The position numbers and the translations under genes were made by a program. Shown one piece after another: positions 34,820-44,693 of a stretch of 64,000 nucleotides of DNA. The notes under the pieces were generated by a model. It did no database searches, was not told the origin of the DNA, and saw only the letters and a program-made list of their open reading frames with translations. Each line of letters begins with the position of its first letter. Positions within the stretch are counted from its first letter, which is position 1. The stretch comes from Humibacter sp049446075 (GTDB lineage: Bacteria; Actinomycetota; Actinomycetes; Actinomycetales; Microbacteriaceae), in the NCBI RefSeq assembly GCF_049446075.1, contig NZ_JBMSEB010000002.1, forward strand, positions 485,256 to 549,255. The letters are read 5' to 3'.

Positions 34820-36166
34820 CTACTTCTTGGTGCGCTTCAGGTAGTCCTGCTGTGCCGCAGTGAACTGCTGGGCGGCGTCAGTGAGGAACGCCTTCACCGT
34901 TTCATCGCCTTGCAAGACCTTCTGCCACTTCGGAAGCAGGTCGGTCGCTGTGATCGCGTTGAACTGCGGCAGGTAGTACGGCTGCTGGAGGATGACGGCG
35001 TTCTTCGCCTTCTGCGTCGCCAGCGCTGCGGTCATGGCCGGGTTCGAGGTGACCCAGCTCTGCTTGGCGACGTCGGCGTTGCCTGGCAGGTACCCGGACT
35101 TCTGCGCCCAGAAGGAGTTGCCCTCCTTACTCATCGTGAACTCGAGGAACTTCCACGCGGCATCCTGGTGGCTGCTCGCCTTGAACATGCCGAATCCCGT
35201 GACCATCTGGCCGGTCACGATCGTCTTGCCGTTGTCGGCCGGGAAGGTGCCGACCACGCCGACCTGGTCCGGCTTGAGCGTGGCGATGTGAGTCGGATAC
35301 GAGCCGATGCTGTGGCTGAGCATGCCGGCGCCCCCGTTGTCGAACTGAGCGACCATGGTCTTGAAGTCGGCCGTCAGGTCGCTTTTGGCGGTGTCCTTGC
35401 CGTAGAGGGAGACGTACTTCTCCGTTGCAGCGACGACGGCAGGCGAATCGAGCGTCGAACGGCCCTTGCTGTCGAAGAACGAACCCACACCGGCCATCGG
35501 GTAGACCATCTGCACGAACTGCGAGAAGAAGCCGGCGCCGCCGCGGATCGTGTAGCCGAACTTTCCAGCGGAAGGATCGGTCAGAGTGTTCGCTGCGGAG
35601 AAGAAGTCGTTCCAAGTGGTCGGCTTGGACAGCCCGGCCTGGGCGAACCAGTCGGAGCGGTAGTACACCACATCCGAGAGGGCGGTCGCGGGTGTGAGGT
35701 AGAGCTTGCCGTCCGGCGCCGCGGCCTTGGCCGACTTCAGCATCGTGGGATCGATCTTCTTGGCGATCGAGGAGCCGGCGAGCCGGTCATCCAGCGGCGC
35801 AAGGGCGTTCTGCGCGACGAGAGCCGCGACATCCGAAGCCTTGGGGGTCACCAGGTCGGGAGTCGACTTCGTTGCGATCGCGGTGCTGAGCTTCTGCATG
35901 TACGAGTCGGTCGGCAGGCCGAGGTACGTGATCGTGATGTTCGGGTTCTTCTTCTCGAACATCGAGATCAGCTGCTTCAAGTTGGCGGTGCGATCCGGCC
36001 GGGTGTCTGTGTCCCAAAGCTGCAGGGTCACCTTCTTCTGCGCGTCGCCGGCGCCACCGCTCGAGCAGGCGGCGAGTCCGAGCATGAGGGCCGTTGCTGA
36101 GGCAACGGCGACGATCCGCCGGAGCGATAGTGAGCGGCCGACGGCCGTACGTGCATGACGCGTCAT
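34820..36166 (-). CDS. Sugar-binding lipoprotein of ABC importer
   Basis: 448 residues. Lipobox LGLAACSS gives a membrane-anchored solute-binding protein; the mature part has the extracellular binding protein family 1 pattern (VTLQLWDTDTRPDRTANLKQLISMFEKKNPNITI ... AAWKFLEFTMSKEGN). By gene neighbourhood the ligand may be an aldonate or glycoside that feeds the aldolase/dehydratase operon. Divergent from the GntR gene. Confidence 0.9.
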   Translation of the reverse strand: MTRHARTAVGRSLSLRRIVAVASATALMLGLAACSSGGAGDAQKKVTLQLWDTDTRPDRTANLKQLISMFEKKNPNITITYLGLPTDSYMQKLSTAIATKSTPDLVTPKASDVAALVAQNALAPLDDRLAGSSIAKKIDPTMLKSAKAAAPDGKLYLTPATALSDVVYYRSDWFAQAGLSKPTTWNDFFSAANTLTDPSAGKFGYTIRGGAGFFSQFVQMVYPMAGVGSFFDSKGRSTLDSPAVVAATEKYVSLYGKDTAKSDLTADFKTMVAQFDNGGAGMLSHSIGSYPTHIATLKPDQVGVVGTFPADNGKTIVTGQMVTGFGMFKASSHQDAAWKFLEFTMSKEGNSFWAQKSGYLPGNADVAKQSWVTSNPAMTAALATQKAKNAVILQQPYYLPQFNAITATDLLPKWQKVLQGDETVKAFLTDAAQQFTAAQQDYLKRTKK

Positions 36167-36250
36167 TGCGTTTCCTCTCCAATGAGTGAATGCGTGAAAC
36201 GGGAAAGATCGCTGCCGGCCCTAGTCCCGCTGGGCTAGTCGATCATATAC

Positions 36251-36268
36251 TATGTACGGAGCACCATA
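36251..36268. promoter_or_regulatory. Possible GntR operator
   Basis: TATG-N10-CATA imperfect palindrome (TATGTACGGAGCACCATA), 17 bp ahead of the GntR start and in the divergent region facing the transporter. Probable site for the GntR regulator over both units. Confidence 0.4.
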
Positions 36269-36284
36269 CACTGGAAGGAAGCTC

Positions 36285-36941
36285 ATGGACAGCTCGATCA
36301 CGCGGCTCACGCAGTCGGCCTCGCGCACAGGCCTTGTCGTTCAAGCCCTGCGGCTGGCCATTCTTTCCGGCGAGTTGACCGCCGGCCAGCCCCTCGTTGA
36401 GGCCGACCTCGCCGACCGATTCGGCATCTCGAAGACTCCGGTGCGCGAGGCGCTCAAGACGCTCTCCGGGGCCGGTCTCGTAACGATGAGCGAGTACCGC
36501 GGCGCCGTCGTGCGAGTCGTGGATCCGCAGATGGCATACAACGTGTTCGACATGCGGGCACTGCTGGAGCCCACTGCGGTGGCGCGCACGGTCGAGAACG
36601 GTGCAGATGTCGAGACTGCGCGCTCCGCTCTGCGGCGCGCGGACGCGGCGGACACCGAGGCAGAGCGCAGCCTCGCCAACCGCGACTTCCACCGCGCGCT
36701 GTACGCGGGCTGCGGCAACGACATCCTGATCGCCACCCTCGACGGGCTGCGCGAGCAGACCGCGCTGATCAGTGTCAATGCGTGGACGAAACGCCCGAGC
36801 TGGAAGGACGAGGCCACGGAGCACGGGCTGATCCTCGAGGCCGTCGAGGCGGGCGACGCCGCGGCCGCGTCTGCCCGCGTTCTCGAGCACATCCGTGGTT
36901 TCGAGGCCTTGGCCATCCGCCAACTGCAAGGAGTGAAATGA
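36285..36941 (+). CDS. GntR-family (FadR subgroup) regulator
   Basis: 218 residues from ATG 36285 (GGAAGGAAG site). N-terminal winged helix with LVEADLADRFGISKTPVREALKTLSGAGLV; C-terminal FCD domain (metal-binding helical bundle) as in sugar-acid regulators. First gene of a unit overlapping the aldolase (ATGA). Likely responds to a sugar-acid intermediate. Confidence 0.9.
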   Translation: MDSSITRLTQSASRTGLVVQALRLAILSGELTAGQPLVEADLADRFGISKTPVREALKTLSGAGLVTMSEYRGAVVRVVDPQMAYNVFDMRALLEPTAVARTVENGADVETARSALRRADAADTEAERSLANRDFHRALYAGCGNDILIATLDGLREQTALISVNAWTKRPSWKDEATEHGLILEAVEAGDAAAASARVLEHIRGFEALAIRQLQGVK

Positions 36942-37879
36942 CCTTCGCCGCCCAGCGGGAAGCCCTCGCCGACGTCGTCGCCATCCCTGTCACGCCGTAC
37001 GCCGCCGACGGATCCGTCGACATCGACACGTACGAGAGTCTCCTCGATCGGCTCGTGCGGCATGGCATCCGAACGCTCACACCGAACGGCAACACCGGCG
37101 AGTTCTATGCGCTCTCCCCCGTAGAGCGTCGCGCGCTCATCGCGGCGTCCGCCCGTGCAGGCGAAGCGGCCGAGCTCGTCGTCGGCGTCGGGCACGACGT
37201 CGCCGAGGCGACCGCCGACCTCGCCGTTGCCGCCGAGCACGGCGTGCGAATGGCGATGATCCACCAGCCCCTGCACCCGCACCAGTCCGCTGACGGGTGG
37301 ATCGAGTACCACCGCGTGATCGCTGCGGCCCAGCCCGACATGGCGTTCGTCCTTTACGTGCGGTCGCATTGGATCACCGGAGACATGCTCCGTCGCCTGG
37401 GCGAGCTCTCCCCCAACATCGTCGGCGTGAAGTACGCCATCCCCGATCCCACCGTGTTCGCATCGGTGCGCGCGGCAGTGGGATCGGAACGCTACGTATG
37501 GATCACCGGACTCGCCGAGCCGTACGCGCTCTCTTACGCGGTCCACGGTGCAAGCGGCTTCACCTCCGGCCTAGTCAATGTGGATCCCGGCATCTCCCTG
37601 AGCCTTCGCGAGGCGTTGCGAGGCGGCGCCTACGTCGAGGCCGACGTCATCCTGCGCCGGATCGCCCGCTTCGAGGAGCTGCGCGCCGACGAACGCTCCG
37701 CGAACAACGTGAGCGTCGTCAAGGAGGCGATGTCGCAGCTCGGGCTCTGCGACAGCCGAGTGCGACCACCGAGCCATCCTGTGAACAACGAGGTGCGCGC
37801 GGAGATCGGCGACATTCTGGACCAGTGGCGGGCACATGCTCCCGCCGGGTCGGCATTGGCCGAGGCGGTCGACGCATGA
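36938..37879 (+). CDS. Dihydrodipicolinate synthase-family aldolase/dehydratase
   Basis: 313 residues. TIM-barrel class I aldolase of the DapA/KDG-aldolase superfamily: GNTGEFYALSPVERR (binding loop), FVLYVRS (catalytic Tyr), VGVKYAIPD (Schiff-base Lys). The neighbouring GntR and galactonate-dehydratase-like genes place it in sugar-acid breakdown rather than lysine synthesis. It is overlapped on both sides by ATGA junctions. Confidence 0.87.
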   Translation: MTFAAQREALADVVAIPVTPYAADGSVDIDTYESLLDRLVRHGIRTLTPNGNTGEFYALSPVERRALIAASARAGEAAELVVGVGHDVAEATADLAVAAEHGVRMAMIHQPLHPHQSADGWIEYHRVIAAAQPDMAFVLYVRSHWITGDMLRRLGELSPNIVGVKYAIPDPTVFASVRAAVGSERYVWITGLAEPYALSYAVHGASGFTSGLVNVDPGISLSLREALRGGAYVEADVILRRIARFEELRADERSANNVSVVKEAMSQLGLCDSRVRPPSHPVNNEVRAEIGDILDQWRAHAPAGSALAEAVDA

Positions 37880-39012
37880 GAATCGAACGGATCTCGACCT
37901 TCATGCAGCGTGTTGCGGATCGCCCCCGGCTGCTCGTACGCGTCGACACGGACGAGGGCGTGCATGGCTGGGGCGAGGCATACAACCACGGCCCGGATCT
38001 CGCGCTTCCCCCACTTCTCGACTACCTCGAACTGCAGCTCGCCGGCGAGGACCCGCGACGCGTGGAGCATCTGTCGCAGAAGCTGCTGCGCACCGCTCGC
38101 TTTCCGCAGGGCGCACTCGGTCTCGCCGCCATCTCGGCGATCGACCACGCCCTCTGGGACGTCACCGCGAAAAGCATGGGTGTACCGGTCTACGCGTTGC
38201 TCGGAGGTGCGGTGCGAGACCGAGTCCGGGTGTACAGCGGGGTGTACACCGCTCCGGATCCTGGCGCGGTTCGAGACATCTGTGCCGAGCAGTCCGAGCG
38301 GTACGGCTTCGACGCGTTCAAGCTCAGCCCCTACCGTGGCGACCTCTTCGACAAGCGCTGGGGTCTTGTCGTCAACGAGAGCGCCGACTACTTCGCCGCC
38401 GTTCGCGAAGCTTGCGACCCGGCCTGGGATTTCGCGTTCGATGCACACGCGAAGATCTTCGAGCCGCACCAGGCCATCGCGCTGGGGAACGCGCTAGCCC
38501 CCTGGCAACCCATGTTCCTCGAGGAGCCGATTCGCCCGGAGAATAAGCAGGCATGGGCATACCTCCGATCCCGGCTCGACGTGCCGCTCGCAACAGGTGA
38601 GAGCCTCTACTCGCCGAACGAATTCCTCGATCTGTTGGCCGTCGGCGGAGCTGACATCGTGCAGCCCGACATCTGCGTGGTCGGCGGCATCTCCCAGATG
38701 CGCCGCATAGCCGTGCTGGCAGAAGCGCACTACACGACGGTGGCTCCGCACAACCCCATGGGTCCGCTCGCCACGGCGCACAACCTCCATTTCGCTGCTG
38801 CCTGCAGCAACTTCTCGATCCTCGAGTACAAGCTCGACGACACGCGCTGGTGCCCTGACCCGTACTTGCCGGTCGACGGCCACCTCGAGCTTCGTCCCGA
38901 CCGCGCCGGCTGGGGTATCGAGATGGACGAGGTCGCCCTAGCCGCCGACGACTACGTGCATTGGGAGCGCCGGCTCCCCCGACGCCCTGACGGCTCGCTC
39001 GGGTACTGCTAG
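37876..39012 (+). CDS. Enolase-superfamily sugar-acid dehydratase (galactonate/mandelate racemase-like)
   Basis: 378 residues. RLLVRVDTDEGVHGWGEA opens the capping domain; metal and catalytic residues follow: DAHAK (Asp/His), FLEEPI (Glu), ATGES (Glu) and APHNPMGP (His). This pattern fits the DgoD-type galactonate dehydratase subgroup of the mandelate racemase family. ATG 37876 overlaps the aldolase stop. The exact acid is not determinable. Confidence 0.85.
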   Translation: MRIERISTFMQRVADRPRLLVRVDTDEGVHGWGEAYNHGPDLALPPLLDYLELQLAGEDPRRVEHLSQKLLRTARFPQGALGLAAISAIDHALWDVTAKSMGVPVYALLGGAVRDRVRVYSGVYTAPDPGAVRDICAEQSERYGFDAFKLSPYRGDLFDKRWGLVVNESADYFAAVREACDPAWDFAFDAHAKIFEPHQAIALGNALAPWQPMFLEEPIRPENKQAWAYLRSRLDVPLATGESLYSPNEFLDLLAVGGADIVQPDICVVGGISQMRRIAVLAEAHYTTVAPHNPMGPLATAHNLHFAAACSNFSILEYKLDDTRWCPDPYLPVDGHLELRPDRAGWGIEMDEVALAADDYVHWERRLPRRPDGSLGYC

Positions 39013-39027
39013 CCGTTCGAACGATCC

Positions 39028-39831
39028 TCAGCGCGGGAACGCGCGGTAGAAGATGGCCTGCACCGGCGTGGTCGTGGGCGCCGGGCCGTATTCGGCCGAA
39101 AGCCGTTCAGCCGTCTCGCCGACCAGCGCCGGCAGGTCGCCGGAGCGTCGGCGAACTTGATCGGAGACCGGGATGCCCAGGATGAGCCCGTCCGCGAAGT
39201 CCTGCCATGAGGCGACAGGAGCTTCGTGTGGCAGCACGTCGATGCTGATGCGACCGAAACCGGATGCCTGCGCGAGGTCGCGTAGTGGCCCGACATCGCT
39301 CATCCCGAACGGAACACGATAGAAGGGTGGCCGGTTGTCGGGGAACGTCTCAGCCAGCAGGCCGTCGGTGATCGCAGCGAACGGGTTCTTGGCATGGCTG
39401 TCCCAGACGCTGAAGACGAAGATGCCGCCGGGTGCGAGCACGCGCCGAGCTTCGCGGAACCCGGCCTCCAGGTCGGGGAAGAACATGACGCCGAACTGAC
39501 AGACCACGGCGTCGAAGCTTGCATCGTCGAAGGGCAGCGTCTGGGCATCCGCAACCTGGATGCGTGCCTCCGGCAGCTGTGTGCGGGCGAGCTGCAGCAT
39601 CCCGTCGTTCAGATCGGTGATCGTCAGCTCGGCGTCCGGATTGTGCACGGCGATAGCGACCGAGGAGATGCCGGTGCCGGCAGCCGTTTCGAGGATGCGT
39701 CGCGGCCGGCCGAGGGCGACCATGCGGCCGAGCACGTCGGCGTAGTAGGCGAACAACACCGGGCCGAGTCCCGAGTCGTAGTGCTCGGGAATCGAACCGG
39801 CGAAGCGGGTGGCATCGTCGTCCACGATCAA
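39028..39831 (-). CDS. Class I SAM-dependent methyltransferase
   Basis: 267 residues. ILETAAGTGISS (motif I), LTITDLNDGML, VADAQTLPFDDASFDAVVCQFGVMFFPD (motif IV region) and LAPGGIFVFSVWD give a Methyltransf_11-type fold. Substrate unknown. Start TTG 39831 or GTG 39825; no clear ribosome site. Divergent from ctaD. Confidence 0.85.
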   Translation of the reverse strand: MIVDDDATRFAGSIPEHYDSGLGPVLFAYYADVLGRMVALGRPRRILETAAGTGISSVAIAVHNPDAELTITDLNDGMLQLARTQLPEARIQVADAQTLPFDDASFDAVVCQFGVMFFPDLEAGFREARRVLAPGGIFVFSVWDSHAKNPFAAITDGLLAETFPDNRPPFYRVPFGMSDVGPLRDLAQASGFGRISIDVLPHEAPVASWQDFADGLILGIPVSDQVRRRSGDLPALVGETAERLSAEYGPAPTTTPVQAIFYRAFPR

Positions 39832-39971
39832 AGGCTACGCCGGGGGTGGCCGAATTGGACGACCGAGCAGCAGCATTGGTCCCGAAACGGCGCGGTCGCC
39901 TGTCAACCCCTGCCAACGCTGCAACCGATCGATTTACCGTCCCGAAGTCGCCGCGTCGGGGAGGTCGTGTC

Positions 39972-41696
39972 TTGGTCGATGTCGAGATTGGCGTGCGGGC
40001 GGAGCCACGAGAAACGGCTTCGGTCCGCCACAAGGGCAACGTTCTGGTGCGCTGGATCACGTCCACCGACCACAAGACGATCGGGTACCTCTACCTGATC
40101 ACCTCGTTCGGCTACTTCTGCTTGGGCGGCGTGCTGGCCCTGGTGATCCGGGCACAGTTGTTCGCCCCCGGCCTGGCCGTGGTTCCAACGAGGGAGCAGT
40201 ACAACCAGCTGTTCACCATGCACGGCACCATCATGTTGCTGCTCTTCGCGACACCCTTGTTCGCGGGGTTCACGAACGTGCTCATGCCGCTGCAGATCGG
40301 CGCACCCGACGTGGCATTCCCGCGCCTGAATGCGCTGGCGTACTGGACATACTTCTTCGGAGCAGCGATCGTCATGGGCGGATATCTGACGCCGCAAGGT
40401 GCTGCCGATTTCGGATGGTTCGCCTACCAGCCCTTGGCGTCGTCGACGTATTCCCCCGGTCTCGGTGGCAACCTCTGGTTCTTCGGATTGGCCCTCTCGG
40501 GCTTCGGAACGATCCTCGGCGCTGTGAACTTCATCACCACGATCATCACGATGCGTGCGCCCGGAATGACGATGTTCCGTATGCCGATCTTCACCTGGAA
40601 CGCACTTGTCACCTCGATCCTGGTCCTGATGGCGTTCCCGGTGCTGGCGGCCGCGCTTTTCGGGGCGGCTGCAGACCGCATCCTGGATGCCCACATCTTC
40701 GATGCCAGCACGGGCGGCGCGATTCTGTGGCAGCACTTGTTCTGGTTCTTCGGGCATCCCGAGGTGTACATCATCGCGTTGCCGTTCTTCGGCATCGTCA
40801 CCGAGGTGTTCCCGGTCTTCAGCCGAAAACCCGTTTTCGGCTACAAGAGCCTGGTGTACGCCACCCTCGCCATCGCCGCGCTCTCCGTGACCGTGTGGGC
40901 GCACCACATGTATGTGACCGGGATGGTGTTGTTGCCGTTCTTCTCGTTGATGACGATGCTGATCGCGGTACCGACCGGAGTGAAGATCTTCAACTGGATC
41001 GGCACCATGTGGCGCGGCGCCCTCACATTCGAGTCGCCGATGCTGTGGGCCATCGGCTTTCTGATCACGTTCACCTTCGGCGGGCTGACCGGTGTCATCC
41101 TGGCCTCCCCTCCGCTGGACTTCCATGTCTCCGACTCGTACTTCGTGGTGGCGCACTTCCACTACGTGGTGTTCGGAACGGTCGTGTTCGCCATGTTCTC
41201 CGGCTTCTACTTCTGGTGGCCGAAGTGGACGGGCAAGATGCTCAACGACCGGCTGGGCAAGTGGCATTTCTGGTTGTTGTTCATCGGCTTCCACACCACC
41301 TTCCTGATCCAGCACTGGCTGGGAGTGATCGGCATGCCACGCCGGTACTACACATACCTTCCTCAGGACGGCTTCACCTGGTTGAACCAGGTGTCCACCA
41401 TCGGCTCTTGGATTCTGGCGATCTCGATGATCCCGTTCTTCCTCAACGTGTACATCACGGCGCGCTCAGCCGCGAAGGTCACCGTGAACGACCCGTGGGG
41501 CTACGGCAGGTCGCTGGAGTGGGCGACAAGCTGCCCGCCGCCGCGGCACAACTTCACGTCCATCCCGCGCATCCGCAGCGAGTCGCCTGCCTTCGACCTC
41601 AACCACCCCGAGGTCGGCATCCCGATCGCAGTAGGGCCCGGCAAGGATACCGGCGACGCGCTACCAGCCGAGTCCGGCAGAGAGAAGGCGAAGTGA
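39972..41696 (+). CDS. ctaD: Cytochrome c oxidase subunit I
   Basis: 574 residues from TTG 39972, preceded by GGGGAGG; a longer frame from 39846 has no such site. All haem/copper ligands are present: TMHGTIM, WFFGHPEVYI (His and cross-link Tyr), VWAHHMYVTG, and VVAHFHYVV. Twelve membrane helices carry the catalytic subunit of an aa3-type oxidase at the plasma membrane. Unusually, only a subunit IV gene follows; ctaC, ctaE and qcr genes are absent, so this is probably a second ctaD copy. Confidence 0.9.
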   Translation: MVDVEIGVRAEPRETASVRHKGNVLVRWITSTDHKTIGYLYLITSFGYFCLGGVLALVIRAQLFAPGLAVVPTREQYNQLFTMHGTIMLLLFATPLFAGFTNVLMPLQIGAPDVAFPRLNALAYWTYFFGAAIVMGGYLTPQGAADFGWFAYQPLASSTYSPGLGGNLWFFGLALSGFGTILGAVNFITTIITMRAPGMTMFRMPIFTWNALVTSILVLMAFPVLAAALFGAAADRILDAHIFDASTGGAILWQHLFWFFGHPEVYIIALPFFGIVTEVFPVFSRKPVFGYKSLVYATLAIAALSVTVWAHHMYVTGMVLLPFFSLMTMLIAVPTGVKIFNWIGTMWRGALTFESPMLWAIGFLITFTFGGLTGVILASPPLDFHVSDSYFVVAHFHYVVFGTVVFAMFSGFYFWWPKWTGKMLNDRLGKWHFWLLFIGFHTTFLIQHWLGVIGMPRRYYTYLPQDGFTWLNQVSTIGSWILAISMIPFFLNVYITARSAAKVTVNDPWGYGRSLEWATSCPPPRHNFTSIPRIRSESPAFDLNHPEVGIPIAVGPGKDTGDALPAESGREKAK

Positions 41697-41697
41697 C

Positions 41698-42114
41698 ATG
41701 AAAGCCACTGCGACCATCTTCTGGGTCCTCGCCGGGTACTTCTTCATCATCGGCAACGTCTACTCCGGCTGGGGTCTGCTTCGCCAGGGCTCCATCGACT
41801 GGGCAGGCGGAACCCCCCTCGGTCTGTGCTCTCTGCTTTGCGCGATGATCGCGTACTTCATCCACCGCAGCCGGCGTAGTCAGAACGGGGAGTTGCCCCA
41901 AGACCGCCCGCAGGCAACGATCGATGACGATGACCCCGAAATGGGCCATTTCAGCCCGTGGAGTTGGTGGCCCTTCACCCTTGGGGCGGCCTGCTTCCTG
42001 CTCTTCCTCGGCTTCGCCGTAGGAGGCTGGCTCAGCCTTATCGGTGCACCGCTGGCGATCATCAGCCTGATCGGGTGGGTATACGAGTACTACCGCGGCT
42101 TCTTCGCGCGATAG
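41698..42114 (+). CDS. ctaF: Cytochrome c oxidase subunit IV
   Basis: 138 residues, about four membrane helices, with the actinobacterial CtaF pattern (MKATATIFWVLAGYFFIIGNVYSGW ... PEMGHFSPWSWWPF). It starts 1 bp after ctaD and belongs to the same oxidase complex. Confidence 0.88.
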   Translation: MKATATIFWVLAGYFFIIGNVYSGWGLLRQGSIDWAGGTPLGLCSLLCAMIAYFIHRSRRSQNGELPQDRPQATIDDDDPEMGHFSPWSWWPFTLGAACFLLFLGFAVGGWLSLIGAPLAIISLIGWVYEYYRGFFAR

Positions 42115-42607
42115 ATAGCGGGGTGCCGACGGCAGAGAGGCCGCGGGAAAGGCTGCGGGGGCCGGATCCGTCCGACTCGCTACAGCACTTGGGGGGAAGC
42201 ACTGCGGGCAGACGGATCCGGCGCGAACCGCATCGATCGAGCTGATGCTCTTGGGCGGAACGCTTTCGGGTCGCGCTCACCCATCTCGGGTTGTCGCGTA
42301 ACCGCAACTCCTCAACAATGCCAACCCTGTCGACAGTGGGAACGCGAGAAATCCTCAGGACTTGCTCAAGTTTCCCCTTCCGGGACCCCCAGAACGAGGC
42401 AGGCGGCCCCGGTCCACCGCTTCGGGAGCCGGCGAGGCCGGCGGTCGCCAGCGCCGAGTTCGCGTGTCCGCCGCCCGCACATGTGGGAGAAATCAGCCCG
42501 CGCCTGCGTCAACCCGTAGGAGCGCAGCTGCGATCGGAGTACAGCGGAAGGGATCGAACACGTTCTAGTCGCCCGTCGCCGCGGGCGAAGGAGGGATCCC
42601 AACAAAT
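42115..42607. other. 493-bp intergenic region without a supported gene
   Basis: Frames here are short and low in coding character. AAGGAGGG at 42588-42595 serves the SDR start at 42608. Nothing else recognised. Confidence 0.5.
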
Positions 42608-43627
42608 ATGAGCCTTTCGTCGCGCATCGTCGTCGTCACCGGAGCGAGCGGGGGTATCGGCCGTGCATCGGCCATCGAGTTCGGCCGCCGCGGCTACACC
42701 GTCGCTCTCCTGGCTCGCGGGGAAGCCGGACTGGCAGGGGCTGCCGGTCAGGTGCGATCAGTCGGCGGCCGGGCCATGACCATTGACGTGGACGTATCGG
42801 ATGCCGACGCTGTGTACGCCGCCGCAGACAGGGTCGAGCGGGAACTGGGACCCATCGATGTATGGGTGAACGATGCTTTCACCTCCGTTTTCGCGCCCTT
42901 TCACGAAATACAGCCCGAGGAGTACAAACGCGTCACAGAGGTCGCCTACCTCGGTTTCGTGTACGGGACGATGGCCGCGCTGAAGCACATGCGCCCACGC
43001 GATCGGGGAACCATCGTGCAGGTGGGCTCAGCACTCGCCTATCGCGGCATCCCCTTGCAGAGCGCGTACTGCGGAGCAAAGCACGCTATTCAAGGCTTCA
43101 ACGAGTCGCTGCGCTGCGAGCTGCTGCATGAGCACAGCAACATTCACAACACGATGGTTCAGATGCCCGCGGTGAACACTCCCCAGTTCTCATGGGTGCT
43201 CTCCCGGCTACCCCACCAGGCGCAGCCCGTTCCACCCATCTACCAGCCCGAGGTCGCAGGACGGGCCGTCGTGTTCGCCGCGGAGCATCCAAGCCGACGG
43301 GAATACTGGGTGGGCGGCAGCACCGCGATCACCCTCATCGGGAACAAGTTCGCCCCGGGCTTGGGCGACCGTTACCTGGCCAGGACCGGATACAAGTCTC
43401 AGCAGACACCTCAGACGCACGACTCGAAGCAGCCCGTGAACTTGTGGGAACCGGCCGACTCCGAGAAGGACTTCGGTACTCACGGGGTTTTCGACGACCA
43501 GTCCAGGTCGCGCAGCATGCAAATGTGGGCGTCCCACCATCACGCCACCAGTTTGGCGGCTCTCGGCGCACTCGCCGTCACTGTTGCGGCCGCCTGCACC
43601 GCCGTGCTCCGCAAGGCCGTCAAATGA
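42608..43627 (+). CDS. SDR oxidoreductase with C-terminal membrane anchor
   Basis: 339 residues. TGASGGIG (cofactor), NDA, VGSALAY and YCGAK (catalytic Tyr/Lys) make a short-chain dehydrogenase; the last ~30 residues (LAALGALAVTVAAACTAVL) form one membrane helix, so the enzyme should sit on the inner face of the membrane. The SDR plus small membrane protein pair (next gene, ATGA overlap) looks like one unit. Confidence 0.85.
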   Translation: MSLSSRIVVVTGASGGIGRASAIEFGRRGYTVALLARGEAGLAGAAGQVRSVGGRAMTIDVDVSDADAVYAAADRVERELGPIDVWVNDAFTSVFAPFHEIQPEEYKRVTEVAYLGFVYGTMAALKHMRPRDRGTIVQVGSALAYRGIPLQSAYCGAKHAIQGFNESLRCELLHEHSNIHNTMVQMPAVNTPQFSWVLSRLPHQAQPVPPIYQPEVAGRAVVFAAEHPSRREYWVGGSTAITLIGNKFAPGLGDRYLARTGYKSQQTPQTHDSKQPVNLWEPADSEKDFGTHGVFDDQSRSRSMQMWASHHHATSLAALGALAVTVAAACTAVLRKAVK

Positions 43628-43953
43628 GGCTCGAGATCGCACGGGCAGCGCTCGGGGCCGGTGAGTTGGTCGCACCGTCCCTCGTCGGGCGCCTCCTGCT
43701 GTGGAGAAAGCCCGATACGACGGAAACCGTTGTGGCACGTGTGCTCGGCGCCCGACATCTCGTGCAGGCCGGATTGACGCGCCGTGCAGGCTCCGGTCTT
43801 CACGTGCTCGGTGCCGACGTGGACCTGCTACACGCTGCCAGCATGCTGCTTCTGGGGGCACTCGACCGTAAACATCGGCGGGCAGCGTTCACCACCGCGG
43901 CCGTCGCCTTCATCTTCTGCTTCTGCGAGTACTGCATGAAGACTCGCGACTGA
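43624..43953 (+). CDS. Small membrane-associated hypothetical protein
   Basis: 109 residues: LEIARAALGAGELVAPSLVGRLL, two hydrophobic stretches and a Cys-rich end (FIFCFCEYC). ATG 43624 overlaps the SDR stop by ATGA. No family recognised. Confidence 0.65.
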   Translation: MRLEIARAALGAGELVAPSLVGRLLLWRKPDTTETVVARVLGARHLVQAGLTRRAGSGLHVLGADVDLLHAASMLLLGALDRKHRRAAFTTAAVAFIFCFCEYCMKTRD

Positions 43954-44032
43954 AGACCGGGCCTCGGCAAGCGTCCGGCAACACGCACGGCGCGAATGCG
44001 GCAAAGAGCGGCGACGCGTCGATGGGGTCGGT

Positions 44033-44653
44033 TCACCGAGCGAGAAGCCCCCAGAAGGCGTCCACTGCCTTGGCCGCCACCTCACCCAGCGACGCGGGGT
44101 CTCCGTCGGCATCCAACACCCACGTGTCGATGGTCGAGAGGGATGCCACCGTCCACGCCGACAGGAGGTCGGCGGGGAGGTCGGAGCGGATGACGCCAAG
44201 GTCGCGGCCGGTGGCTAGCGCTGCGGTGATCCAACCGATGACTGCAGAACGAACAGTGGAGATCGCGCTCCCCGGTGGCGCATCCGCCGAGTTGTGGAAC
44301 ATCCGACCCAGATTCATCAGCTCGGGCTGAGCAGCAGCCAGGCGCTGGAACCGCACGAGCAGAGCCGACAGCTCGGGGCGGAACGATGCCGCCGTCAACG
44401 CGCGGAGATCGGGCACCGCGATCTCGCTCAGGATCAGCTGCGCCATGGTCGTCGTCACCCAGTCGTGCAAAGCCGCCTTGTCCGCAAAGCGGTGGTAGAA
44501 GGATCCTTTGCCCATTCCGGCGCGGCTCAGGATGTCATTGAGTGACGCGCCGTCCAGCCCCTCGGTTGCGAATGCGTCGCCCGCGACCGTGAGGAGCGCC
44601 TTGGACTTGAGCGGCTCGAGGGGGCGCGCTGGACGGGACACGACATTGATCAT
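44033..44653 (-). CDS. TetR-family regulator
   Basis: 206 residues: SLNDILSRAGMGKGSFYHRFADKAALH is the DNA-binding domain. Divergent from an NAD(P)-binding protein gene, with an 11-bp perfect palindrome between the starts; it is likely the repressor of that gene. Confidence 0.9.
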   Translation of the reverse strand: MINVVSRPARPLEPLKSKALLTVAGDAFATEGLDGASLNDILSRAGMGKGSFYHRFADKAALHDWVTTTMAQLILSEIAVPDLRALTAASFRPELSALLVRFQRLAAAQPELMNLGRMFHNSADAPPGSAISTVRSAVIGWITAALATGRDLGVIRSDLPADLLSAWTVASLSTIDTWVLDADGDPASLGEVAAKAVDAFWGLLAR

Positions 44654-44658
44654 ACGCT

Positions 44659-44684
44659 ATTCCTGTACCAGACGGTACAGGAAT
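44659..44684. promoter_or_regulatory. TetR operator
   Basis: ATTCCTGTACC and GGTACAGGAAT form a perfect 11-bp inverted repeat with a 4-nt centre, spaced evenly between the TetR and NAD(P)-binding genes. Confidence 0.7.
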
Positions 44685-44693
44685 GGAGGACGC

